Below are positions 21,232-30,595 of a DNA stretch of 60,000 nucleotides, in pieces. Position numbers and translations under genes: made by a program. Below the pieces are notes generated by a model. It was not told the DNA's origin, made no database searches, and saw only the letters and a list, made by a program, of their open reading frames with translations. The DNA is from Symbiodinium natans (lineage: Eukaryota; Sar; Dinophyceae; Suessiales; Symbiodiniaceae): positions 64,001 to 124,000 of the forward strand of contig CAJNDS010002094.1 in the NCBI GenBank assembly GCA_905221605.1. The letters run 5' to 3'. Every line of letters starts with the position of its first letter. Within the stretch, counting starts at the first letter, position 1.

Positions 21232-22980
21232 TCAGAGCCCACCCATTGGGCGGCAGGTATGACAATGTATGACAGCAAAACGGACCTGGACTTGGCGCCT
21301 TTTCTGGGTGGTGGACGTTTCCTCCCATTTTTCAGTGGCACGTGGCTGACCATCCTGACAAAGCTTCGTGAGCGGCGTCACTCTCTGCTGAGAATCCCCT
21401 GACCCTGCTGACCCTGCTGACACTGTTGACACTGCTGACACCTGATCCAGAACGAAATCAAAGAGCTCGTCCGATGCATCCTCTCCGATTTGCGCATACA
21501 CGGAACAATCTCATCGCATCCACAAGCTCGAAACCATGTGGTGAACCCCCGCAGAACGGCTGACACTGTAGCGACACTGACTAGGCCGTCACGTTCCCAG
21601 GCTGAACGGACAGAAGAGCACACTGTCACCTGGCAACAACTTGACACGCCGCGCCTCCACAACAACCGATGGTATTTGTTCGTCGCCTCTGGCATGGCTG
21701 CACGTCGCGCAATAAATCTCAGCAGCTAGGCACAAATGCATTCGTGGAAACTTAGGCAGCATCCATGTTTTGCGTGTGCACTGTGCAAGTCGTTCAGGGT
21801 TGGCCTGGGTTGCAGAGCTGTGGCCAAGCGAACTCCATGCATAAGAGGAAAGTACGACTGCAACACATTTGACCCTCCGAGCTCGCTGCAGCACAACCGA
21901 GCACGACAGCTGCAGTGTCGTGAGCAGATCCACCTAGCGCTTTGTCATTGCTTTCAGGGTGTTCTCACTTCATCCGCCGAGGTGTACAACAATGCCAGTC
22001 CCGGAAAGCGACCTTCTGGCGCTCGGCCAAGTGTTGCAAGCCCTTCGCCAGGGCCTCAAGTTCATGGAAGGTCAATTGGCTCAGCAGACTCCCCGAAGAT
22101 GTCTGAAGGGGCTCTAGTATTTCGTTGATGCCATACTGCCATAAGGACGCGACCCATTCTGAAGGGAAGCGCACAGGAGCAGGCAGCGCTTGAGGGCTCT
22201 GCGCCTCATGTGTCTCTAATCTGAAGCTGTAATGATGGATTCTGGTTCGTCCAGGGCCAGCACGCAGGCGGACAGAGCGGAAAACGAATTGTCAGGCGGA
22301 GCATGAAGCCATTCCTATGCCGAATGTTGCTATGCCCAGACACTGTATGAGGGCAATTGGATGTGACTCGAAATCACGGAAGTGTACCAGTCCTCTGGAC
22401 GGATTTTGAAGGCTGCCGTCATCTGGCCAGAAACAGCTGGGTACAGAGATGCCTCGTGACGGCAGTATAGAGAGCCAGATGAACAAAGAACGTACTCTGA
22501 AGCTCAGCCCTTCGCACATTGCACGCCAGTGAAAGTTGCGGGTGTAATCCACACACCATTGGTGCTGAATTGAAGTGTCCCAGAAGGTACATCAGCTGCA
22601 CAGCCGACGACCACCTTCTGCTATTGCGGTTGCATGCTGGTGCATTCATTCAGTGTCCAGTATGCAGCCAAAGGAGAAGTGACAAGACTCACCATGCGAA
22701 GGTCGAGGGTCTTTTGCAGGGTATGGATACTAGACTCACTATGGACTTCCTGCCTCTTTCGTCCAAGAAGAAGGATAGCTTCCAGCCTGCTGTTGACAGA
22801 TCTATGCTCATTTCAAGCGAAGGAATCTTACGTGTCGTTGTGTGCACCTCTCCACCATGCCAGATCTTTTGCCTGGCGCCTGGGCATATTGGCACAAGCG
22901 ACTCATGTTGATGCCAGTTTGCATCTGCTCTGGGCCGCGAGCCATCCACTCCCCAACTTTCAAGGTCATCACCTCATTGG
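21232..22980 (-). CDS. Multi-exon minus-strand gene, unrecognised
   Basis: Coding-like exons run on the minus strand: about 22970-22830 (VMTLKVGEWMARGPEQMQTG, then SRLCQYAQAPGK) ending at a likely donor CGACAC|GTAAGA near 22830; about 22550-22300 (DYTRNFHWRAMCEGLSFRVR); about 22174-21990 (QYGINEILEPLQTSSGSLLS, then LTFHELEALAKGLQHLAERQ); about 21695-21600 (IPSVVVEARRVKLLPGDSVL); about 21505-21240 (VYAQIGEDASDELFDFVLDQ). They share strand and spacing and may be one gene. No domain is recognised. ATG at about 22968 could be the start. Confidence 0.45.
21397..21443. repeat. (CTGACCCTG/CTGACACTG) 9-bp tandem repeat
   Basis: About five units, varying between CTGACCCTG and CTGACACTG. It lies within the minus-strand coding frame, where it encodes a Ser/Val/Ala/Gly-rich stretch, so it is a length-variable part of the protein if the gene is real. 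Confidence 0.8.
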
Positions 22981-24840
22981 CCGCAAGTCAGTGGAAGCGA
23001 CGTACTGAAGCGGTGAAGACATGCCAAAACATTGTGAAAGCAATGTGTGGGCAGATCGACATAGCACGTTGAGACCGCCGCCTACCCCGTAGAGCCAAGT
23101 ATCTCCGAAGAAGCGAAACTTCTCTGAGGCCCAGCCTCGGAAGGCATCTGCAACAATACGCGGCGCAGAACAGCCATCGGGTGGGACCTATTTGCGGGGT
23201 GTCATGCGACTCGATGTGCAGCTCATAGTAGACCTTGCCATTGCAAACACAAATCTCATGTCACTAAGGCGTCTCAAGAGCGAATGCAAAACCTAAGGCA
23301 TTAAGAGTCCTGGCCTTCCCACTGCTGTTTAGCTCCGGAAGGCCAACTGTCGTCCATGAAGTCGAAACCCATGAACACCCTTCGACTCGCACATCTTTCC
23401 CTCGAAGAAGGCCTGTCGAGAAGCACGACTGCTCGCAACACGCACCTGAATCCTGTTCCAAGCATGCAGGCAGTGCTGACAGTGGGTGGACTGCTGCTGC
23501 TTGAGCTTCCGCCCAGTTCATAGGCCTGTCATTGGACAGCAGCTCAGCAGCTGTTGTGTGGAAGCTTCACGCGATGATCGAATCGGACATCCACACGGCT
23601 GGGCCTACGAGATACTAGTGCGAATGCACTTGATCTTCGGCAAGCTTGCAAGGTGGACCAAGGCTGGCTTGGGCAGCCAAGCACCCCGAGTCAGCACCGG
23701 AGCAACCGGCTCGTCGGCCCGAGTGCCCGCTGGGCATTCCATGTCCACATCTGAGTCCGCGGCTCAGTGCGCTACCAGTACTGACAGACTGTACAAGTTG
23801 CTGCCATGTGTTTGAGTGGGTGCTGCATATAGGCTTCCGGCTGAACCGGCGCGTGATTCTCGAGGACTCTGCCCCGCGCCTGGAGCTCCAAGAATCAGAA
23901 TCCCAAGGCATCACATGACATCACCGATTGTGATGGTTCTTAAGAGGCGTGCTTTGACAAGCTGTGCACATGCAACCCGAAGCTGCTGAGCCAAGGGCTC
24001 TAGCGCCTGCAGGTCCTGTGCTGAACTTCAAGGCACAGGCGCACGAAGGTCAAAATTGCCCATGCTCGCGTATCGTCGGATTATATGGTAGGTTTGGGTT
24101 TATAGGGTTCAGGGTTGAGGGCCTCGGGTTTGGGGTTCATGATTTGCTGTGATATGGCGCAGAAGATGTGAGGGATGCAGAGTAGCCTCGCACGCCTCGT
24201 AACATGTGAAAGGCAGCGTTGGAACGATTTCGGAGGGCCATCCAACACTTTTCTCCTATCCCACGCCGTCTCAGGTGGCAAACCACCGTTTAACCTATTC
24301 CGTTGGCTGAACTCAATTCAATTGCCTGCTTCCAAAATACTTCCTCCGTCCAGCGGTTGAGGGGCTTCCGTCACAAAGCAGTGAGTTAAAGTCTGTGGCG
24401 TCCCCAGAACTCGAAAAAATGGTCGATTTCCAGAAATAAATATGACAGTTGGTGGCTCCAATGCCAGGTACTGCATGGACTTCGAGAAGTATGCAGCCTA
24501 CCACGACAGCTTGCGAGCTTAGCGCGTTTACTGGTCTTGTGGCTACTGCCCCGCAGGTCATGGGTTTCGAGGGCCGGCCGCTCCCAGGCCCAGTCTTCCC
24601 AAGATCTCCCAAGTGGCTACAGGAGGTTTGCAGGTCCCAGGTCCAGGAAGTAGGTCCAGCGATCCCAAGTCCGGGATCCCTGAAGTAAGCTTTCGGGGGG
24701 GGGGGGGGGGGGGTTGCTGGTTTTGAGTGAACGACCTGGGCCGGCTGACCCCATCCCGGTCATTATGCTCACGCGCCGCCTTGAGTCTAGGGTTTGGGGT
24801 TTAGGGTAGCATGCTGCGCAATTCGCAGTCTATTCTATTG
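22981..24840. other. No supported gene; telomere-like and poly-G tracts
   Basis: Short frames only. G-rich telomere-like units lie at about 24087-24140 (GGGTTTATAGGG, GGGTTCAGGG, GGGTTTGGGG) and 24787-24808. A run of 19 G lies at 24695-24713. Confidence 0.5.
24695..24713. repeat. Poly-G run (19 G)
   Basis: Uninterrupted G run following TTTC, with a TTTAGGG-like tract 80 bp further on. Its length may be unreliable. Confidence 0.9.
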
Positions 24841-25061
24841 CGCTCTAATATTGCACAATGCTGCCCATTGCTTGAATTGCTTGGACCATCCGGGATCCGT
24901 GCTGCTCGTGTTTGGACTTGTGGCTCCACTGGTGGAACCGGGTACAGCCTGGGCCTCGGAATTCAGGGACACCATTTGGCGAAATTGTACCTCCTCGCTT
25001 GTCTAGAAGGCCTTGACGGGCTACCATATAGGCTACCGCCCATGCTGACTGCGTCTTTGAA

Positions 25062-26030
25062 TCAGAGGCTGCAGCCCCTCGAAGCCCGGCATGTTGCGAT
25101 GCTTCCCAGTGGCCTCAAATGTTGTAGCGTAGTTACAACACTGTCCTTCTCGACAACATCAGTTTGAGTGAGTAGATCTGCGTATACTGAGTCTTCAGCC
25201 AGCGCGCCCGTTGCCAGCGACACATAGAGAGTCTGAGGTTCTTCTTGCACGACAACTGCCGGCATCCAAGCCTTTGCGTTCAACCCCAGCAGATGTGACA
25301 TCACATGTGGTCACAACATGCTGCGTGTGCGGGCGAGAATGTGCGCCAGACTCGTCTAGGCGACTGAGTTGGCCGCATCCTGCATCTTGATCTCCACAAG
25401 GTCCCGCAGAGCACTCTTGGTCGTGCCCTGGACCACATTTCCAAGGCACCAAGCTCCCACAGCAGATCATTTCTGCAGCGATTGCGTGTTCGTTGCTTTC
25501 AGCGTCGGCCTTGCTGCGGCTTGCTGAGCCTGCAGCGGACTGGGCAGTAGTGAGGGTGCGATTCCGCATAAGATAGCTGTGGCCTTGAGCTTGCGCCGCC
25601 TCGGGTTCCGCGACTACCTGGAACATGAGATGACAGTTCGTGCAGACCTTTTCTAACTTGCCGATGCTCTCCTATGAGTCATTCTCACTGCCCTCGGGGG
25701 CGGCCACGCGACAAGCAACCGCCGCCATGAGTCGATCCGCGATGCGCGAGGCCGAGCCTCGGAGCGAATCTTAAAGGGCCTGCGACTCGGCCTTCGACGG
25801 CTACGGCTGCTGCTACTTGCTGCAAGTCCGTCACTGATTGCTTCCAGTGGAGAGGCGTCGAGAACGAGCCCCAACCCCCCCCCCCGCCCCTTGTGGGACC
25901 CGCCGGGATCGCTTGGAGGAGCTGCAGCCTGATGCCAAAACACCCCTTGCGACCCCGCCCCTAAAACCTCATGAGCCCCCCAGCCCCAACCCCAACCAGA
26001 TGACCCGGTGTAGCTGCAGAGCTTCAAGGT
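25062..26030 (-). CDS. Multi-exon minus-strand gene with a CxxC motif, unrecognised
   Basis: About 25658-25440 follows a likely acceptor (ACTCATAG|GAGAGC) and reads ESIGKLEKVCTNCHLMFQVV, then AQGHSYLMRNRTLTTAQSAA. About 25300-25070 reads AWMPAVVVQEEPQTLYVSLA, then ALAEDSVYADLLTQTDVVEK. These two have strong protein texture. A further Arg/Ser-rich frame upstream (26027-25653) is less sure. The CTNC motif alone does not identify a zinc-binding family. Two register changes imply introns. Confidence 0.45.
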
Positions 26031-26464
26031 GCCGTGGTTGCGGACTCCACATGCTCAGGGGGCTGCGCTGGGCCAGGCCGGGTCGCGTAGCGTTAAAATT
26101 ATTCGGCGGGAGTCAACTCAGTCCAACTCACCCTCGTCGGAAGCGGATTCAGCTAAAGTAGAATCTTTGAGTAAACATGTCGAATTAAAAACGGAGCCTG
26201 ATGAGCCTAACTACTGCAGCCGTGGTCCCATCACCGAAAACCCCACTAGTAGCGGTGAACCTCGAATCTGAGAAAGCCGCAGATTCCATGTAATGTGACA
26301 ATTCCGTGATGTTCCGTTTGCATGCACTATCGAAACACAACTAATTGAGCCTGCGGTAAGTTTGGGTGTACGAGCGCTGTTTCGCTGCGGGCAGTGAGTC
26401 CCTCCTTGACGAATCGAACAAGGCCTTGGACCATGGAGGCTTGGAGGCTTAAGCTGGGGCTGAA

Positions 26465-26476
26465 AGCGAGAGCGAG

Positions 26477-26511
<35 letters not shown>

Positions 26512-26526
26512 AAAAAAGAGAGAGGG
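26465..26526. repeat. (GA)n microsatellite with poly-A core
   Basis: GAGAGC units lead into pure (GA)n, then A11, then GAGAGA. Minus-strand Ser/Leu-rich frames here are repeat artefacts. Confidence 0.95.
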
Positions 26527-26874
26527 GCTACAGGGCTTGAAGAGGGGCAAAGGCAGAGGAGAGAACTCCGCGGCCACAGAAGTGTCAAAGCCGCTTTGGC
26601 AGAAAGTCTTTGGATGCGTTTTCCGAGTCAGGGATTGTGTCTTTTCTAGCAGAACGTCCGAATTCTACGCTTTGGTTGTGAGAGGCTCCCGGAAGCCAGA
26701 TGTGTGAGCATGGCATAGCATGGCTTGGCGAGATTCCATGCCCTAGCTGTTCACAGCAACACACTGGTGGGCTCGAAGTCAACATCCAATCACCCCACAA
26801 TGCCCAAAACACTCAACACGGGCGACACAGGAATTCCGAAGCATCGGACTGTGGGTCAGCCCTCGAGCAACTGC

Positions 26875-27030
26875 AGCTTCACCATTTGCCGCCACAGCCT
26901 TTTTTCATGACCAATGGCTTTCATACTCCGCAAGACAACCTCAAGCGTGGCTCTTCCTGCCTTGTGCACAACTTCCAACATCTCTTGCTCCCCACCAGGC
27001 CAGCCAATCCTGGCATGAGATTGCATGGTG
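26875..27030 (-). CDS. Coding-like minus-strand exon, unrecognised
   Basis: Reads WPGGEQEMLEVVHKAGRATL, then EVVLRSMKAIGHEKRLWRQM on the minus strand: one or two amphipathic helices. It ends at a stop near 26856. No family was recognised. The DNA from 27120 to 27900 shows no supported gene. Confidence 0.4.
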
Positions 27031-27907
27031 CGGCAGTATGATGTGCCTAAAGCATCCGACAAAAGGCCTGTAACGCACCAGTGAAGCACCCTAAACGCTA
27101 AACATCCTGGAAACATCGCTCAACAGTGCACTCAAGCTTGTCGGCATGACTCAGACCATTTATTGGAGACACTCGTGAACGCGTTCTTCACGTCCAGCCT
27201 GGAGGCTTCGACAGTCTACGAGTATCTGCAACTTTATAGACTCGCCCATAGTACCTGCCCGCATTAACCATGGTAAAGACAAGCGCAGCAGTGTGCAGCT
27301 GCTTCAAAACGGTCACTGGCACACTATGACTGAGATTGCATTTTGCCAAGTCTGCCGCTCAACGGACTGCCACACCTCAACTCAACCAAACACTCGCAAC
27401 CTGCAGCTGTTTTCGGCTACTGCTGCATGGATGTGGTGGCCCCAAACAAAAAGCAGCATAAAGCTCGCGACCAACTCAAAGGGCAGCTCGGCATCAAAGG
27501 AAATTATGACCTTATGGCTGGGCCCTCACTCCCTGCCCCGGCGAAGCATGGGACCATGGGATGTCTGGTCAAGCTGTAGGGCCAGGCTGACCATACAGAA
27601 TCAGCCAGTCCTGGAGGGTCTGGCCTCGCTACAATGGGAAGCTTTAGATGAGAACGACACATAACTTGAGAAGACGCTGAAGCAGCGGCGGCGGAGGTTG
27701 TATGGACAAGTGAAAGAAACCTGGTAACGCCTTAGCAGCTGGCCCATGGATGTCGGAGCGATGGCATTCATGTTTCACGGAAAGAGCAAGAGCTTACCAA
27801 ATTTACCAAGATAAGTCGACGACCGGAGCCGCATCCGGAGGGTCCCAACTTAGGTCTCAACGGATTGTTTGTGGCGCGCAGTTTGCAAGCACTACTCTGC
27901 CAGAGCT

Positions 27908-28340
27908 TCAGCCCAGATGCAGGGTGAAGGATGCGTCTTCTTGTTCCTCCATGTCTCTGTGGCGCCAGCCAAACTGCTTGAGCCTCCAGCGCACGCTCAG
28001 CGCACGCTCAGCGATGTCAAGATTGCTGCTACTGGAATGGAAGGCACCACTGAGATGAGAGCAGTGGAACAGCCGCTTCATGAACAAGCATGCCATCGAC
28101 CGACTGTGCCTGAAAACTATGGGTACATCTCCGAGTGGCAGTACGAACACTTGGGCAAGCGCAATCGCAAACTGCCGACATCTGCCAACCAACCCTCTGA
28201 GAAGGAGTCGATAGCATCTACAATTTCATTGTCCTGCAAAAACAGCTTGCAGTCCACTTGCAATCCACAAGGCCAGATAGTCATTTGGGTTGGCTCGAAA
28301 CACTCGTGCGGACCGCATGACGGCATGGACCCGGTGGCCC
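27908..28340 (-). CDS. Multi-exon minus-strand gene, 3' part, unrecognised
   Basis: A likely acceptor (TGTTTTTGCAG|GACAAT; first exon base 28233) opens an exon reading DNEIVDAIDSFSEGWLADVG, then SLRLRLPKC, to about 28150. A second exon at about 28040-27910 reads NLDIAERALSVRWRLKQFGW, then RHRDMEEQEDASF. An upstream exon at about 28325-28270 reads RSARVFRANPNDYLALW. The gene ends within a few hundred bases of the small-RNA cluster. No domain is recognised. Confidence 0.5.
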
Positions 28341-28654
28341 TCAATCCTGCTGACGTGACAAGTGTGCGGGTGGTCGAGACAACCGTGTGGCTTTACGAGC
28401 TTGTGACATCTGCTGAGATTGAGGGAAGGCTCAGGCTGGCAACAGAGCAGGCAAAACTCAACACTGCAAGCAGATGGGAGAGAGTGAGCTTGAATGGATG
28501 GCAGTGACCTCTGGTGGCATGAATGTGCACCACTCCACTCTTTTTTGTCCCCTGCAAGAAACCCTACTCGGCTGGTGTTGCCTCCTCTAGCAAGACAAAC
28601 TTCATGCACACGTGTCATTGCGATTGTCTTCTTCTGCATCAGATGGTTTCAAAG

Positions 28655-28770
28655 CTAGCCATCACAGCGTTCACTTCATAGCGCACCAATCTTTCGCCTT
28701 TTACTAAAGGTTGCCGTGAATGGGACGCATCAATGTGACTCACACAATTTTTGCGGAGCTTCGTGCTCCA
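28655..28770 (+). ncRNA. U5: U5 spliceosomal snRNA
   Basis: U5 holds the two exons together during splicing through its loop 1. Here the invariant loop GCCTTTTACTA lies at about 28695-28706, in the arms AATCTTT and AAAGGTT, as in U5 of other eukaryotes. Downstream a perfect Sm-like site CAATTTTTG (28745-28753) is followed by a short 3' hairpin (GGAGC/GCTCC, 28755-28769). Length (about 116 nt) fits U5. The 5' end is approximate, set where the outer stem (GCGTTCAC with GTGAA..GGGACGC) would begin. It lies opposite in strand to the other RNA genes of the cluster. Confidence 0.9.
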
Positions 28771-29030
28771 ACAACAAAAACAACAGCCATCACTCACTGC
28801 CAGGGGCACCACTCTGCCTGCTGTGAGACTGCCAGCCTGCCGGCTCATGGCAGATGGGTTTAGACTTGCCAAGTTCTTGACAGAGGTAAGCGAGAGCACA
28901 CCCACACAAAGCAGAAGCTTAGAAGCAGTATGAAATTGTGCAGTGAAGACTTGTGAACTGATTCAACATCTGCCAAATTCAGCACGGAGAGGCAAGAGTG
29001 AGCACACCCACATAAAGTTTGACATCAAGC

Positions 29031-29034
29031 AAAA
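29031..29034 (-). terminator. Pol III terminator of the 5S gene (TTTT)
   Basis: Four T on the minus strand directly follow the 3' end of the 5S gene, the usual stop for RNA polymerase III. Confidence 0.7.
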
Positions 29035-29155
29035 GCTGACAGCACCCTAAGCGCTTCCCAGCCGGTCCCCCAGGCCAGTACTAGGCGGGCTCTCCACCGC
29101 TTAACTTCGGAGGTCAGAAGAGATCCGGTGCATTCGGTGAGATATGGCCGTCAGC
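29035..29155 (-). rRNA. 5S ribosomal RNA
   Basis: 121 nt. The 5' part GCTGACGGCCATATCTCACC and the internal control region (GATCTCTTCTGACCTCCGAA, then GTTAAGCGG) match eukaryotic 5S. The 3' part (CCTAGTACTGG, then GGGGGACCGGCTGGGAAGC) closes the molecule. The ends pair (GCTGAC with GTCAGC), which fixes the borders. It is a large-subunit rRNA made by Pol III from an internal promoter. It sits 64 bp downstream of the spliced-leader-like sequence on the same strand; linked SL RNA-5S units are known from dinoflagellates. Confidence 0.95.
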
Positions 29156-29179
29156 GACTCTACAGTCATTAACAGACTT

Positions 29180-29239
29180 CAAGGTTTTATCGCTGGACTT
29201 CTAAAGTTCTATCCTAACCTTTGAGCCACATGGCCACTG
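29180..29239 (-). ncRNA. Spliced-leader RNA-like sequence, degenerate (candidate relic)
   Basis: On the minus strand 29239-29219 reads CAGTGGCCATGTGGCTCAAA, then G. Against the 22-nt dinoflagellate spliced leader (ending GCCATTTTGGCTCAAG) it keeps GCCAT and TGGCTCAA, but has one base lost and one changed between those blocks, plus an extra A near the end. The Sm-like ATTTTGG of the leader is therefore broken. Downstream AAGGTT (29223-29218) can pair with AACCTT (29187-29182), enclosing about 30 nt, so a small structured RNA is possible. The position just upstream of 5S on the same strand is where an SL gene is expected. It could be a relic, a variant SL, or chance. Confidence 0.35.
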
Positions 29240-29423
29240 CTGCTTCCGAAAAAAAATAAGCAAATTCTGTACACTCCCAACTCAACATGCGAAGGCCTGC
29301 TTCCCAAATCTACTAACTTTGGTGCAAGCTCGCTAAGCAAAAAAAAACTCAGGAACACGAGCGAGCAGCTTTTGGCCCCCACCAAGTTGAGGAGCAGCAC
29401 AGCAGCATCAAATTCCCCTTGCT

Positions 29424-29583
29424 GTTGGCAACAGCTCACAAGCTAGTTGCCTCTCAAGAAATTCTGCTATGGATGACTCCATCGGAGACTCCTAAGGCGT
29501 TACAGGCCTCAGAGTGCAGTGAACTGCTCGACCCTATGAGAGCGAGCTGCTGGATCTCCGCCCAACACTAGCCAGGTAAGTTT
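29424..29583 (-). ncRNA. U1: U1 spliceosomal snRNA
   Basis: U1 recognises 5' splice sites by pairing through its 5' end. Here the 5' end reads AAACTTACCTGGC, keeping the invariant ACTTACCTG. A later loop CACTGCACTCT resembles the U1A-binding loop ATTGCACTC of stem-loop II. Near the end, an Sm-like AATTTCTTG (29463-29455) is followed by a perfect terminal hairpin, GGCAAC/GTTGCC with inner AGCT/AGCT (29451-29427). Length (about 160 nt) is close to the 164 nt of human U1. The stem-loop I loop is not the standard GATCACGAAG, so the U1-70K site is diverged. Confidence 0.83.
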
Positions 29584-29624
29584 ACACAGGAGCTGCTAGT
29601 CACTTACCTGCCAATGAACTTTTT

Positions 29625-29683
29625 TTGAGCATGGGGTACAGCAAGCTAGCTGGGCCTTCGACTGATAGTAGGTTCCTGCTCAA
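29625..29683. repeat. 59-nt stem-loop between U1 and U6
   Basis: A perfect 7-bp terminal stem (TTGAGCA at 29625-29631, TGCTCAA at 29677-29683) encloses a 45-nt interior with an inner CAGC/GCTG helix. On the plus strand a T run stands just before it; on the minus strand an A run just after. It lacks tRNA B-box and known snRNA motifs. It may be an unrecognised small RNA or a chance hairpin. Confidence 0.35.
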
Positions 29684-29713
29684 GAAGAGTTCAAAAATCT
29701 AATCAAGAGATCT

Positions 29714-29721
29714 AAAAAAAA
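29714..29721 (-). terminator. Pol III terminator of U6 (T8)
   Basis: Eight T on the minus strand at the 3' end of U6. Confidence 0.85.
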
Positions 29722-29767
29722 CTTGGTACACTTCTCGATTTGTGCGTGTCATCCTTGCGCAGGGGCC

Positions 29768-29799
<32 letters not shown>

Positions 29800-29823
29800 T
29801 CGGATGATCCCCGAAGGGAATCC
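29714..29823 (-). ncRNA. U6: U6 spliceosomal snRNA
   Basis: U6 is the catalytic snRNA of the spliceosome. The central part is nearly identical to other eukaryotes: ATTGGAACGATACAGAGAAG, then ATTAGCATGGCCCCTGCGCA, then AGGATGACACGCA, which includes ACAGAGA and AGC. The 5' hairpin is GGATTCCC-TTCG-GGGATCATCC. The 3' end is a run of 8 T (29721-29714), the Pol III terminator. About 110 nt. It lies 130 bp upstream of U1 on the same strand. Confidence 0.95.
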
Positions 29824-30590
29824 GATTTCGCTCGAAGTTGCCAAATAAGATATCTCCACAACAAACCCGAGAAAAAAACCTTGCAACTGAACCAGTTGCT
29901 GGAGGTGAGTAGCCTTACAGTGTGAGCTCAGGGAGTCAGACAACTCAAGGCCAAAGGTGCAAAGAGTACCTCTTATACACTCTGCATCACCTCAGGGAGG
30001 GAGCAGTTGCTAACACCTCCACCGAAAAAAAGCCAGCATAGAGGAGCTCGCAATCGCCGAGGCACGTGCCCCGGCCCCCGTTTTGTCACTTTTGTTCTTG
30101 CCAGGTTGGAGGTTTTGGGGGTGTGTCTGGATGCAACTGACTGTCGATGCAGAAACTTTAAGAGCCTGAAAGTCGGGCCTACTTCGTAACACGACCTGTT
30201 GCGGGTCAAAGATGCGCATCCCAGGATCAGAGTGCCCTCAACAGCATGGGGGAACGGCCTGGGGGGGAGGGCCCTCCTCGGACCCCGGCATGCCCGGGGC
30301 TCAGGGGGGTCAAGCCCATCAACTCACACAGTAGAAATTCGCAACCAAAACGACCGCTGAAGCTCTGCTGGAGCTCGCTGCTCCGATGGAGCTTTCGATG
30401 AGCTTTCGTGATCATCGAGAACTCAAGGGACTCCAGTCCAAGTTTGAGCCTGACTTATTCATGCCAGAGTATGTGATGAGGCAAGTGCAGTAGAAGATGA
30501 ATTTCGCTTGCTCTGTGCAGACCACTGACCTGCGGTTCTTGAGTGTGTGGTCGTGTACCGGAGACGCTATGGTCACGGAGTCATGGCAAA
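29824..30590. other. 5' flank of U6 and intergenic DNA
   Basis: No TATA box or proximal sequence element was recognised within 60 bp of the U6 5' end. No further RNA gene (U2, U4, tRNA) was found. Short frames here lack protein texture. Confidence 0.4.
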
Positions 30591-30595
30591 TAGCA

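Noticed and set aside
26211-26588. Ser/Leu-rich 125-codon minus-strand frame
   Set aside because: It is built largely on the GA/TC microsatellite.
27029-27060. U4-like string (GGCAGTAT ... GCC ... ATCCGA)
   Set aside because: The k-turn and later conserved U4 parts are missing; the match is short and gapped.
27869-28507. 212-codon plus-strand frame
   Set aside because: Minus-strand exons with better protein texture and a splice-like acceptor cover the same DNA.
29600-29612. CACTTACCTGCC on the plus strand as a second U1 5' end
   Set aside because: No U1 loop, Sm site or terminal hairpin follows it.
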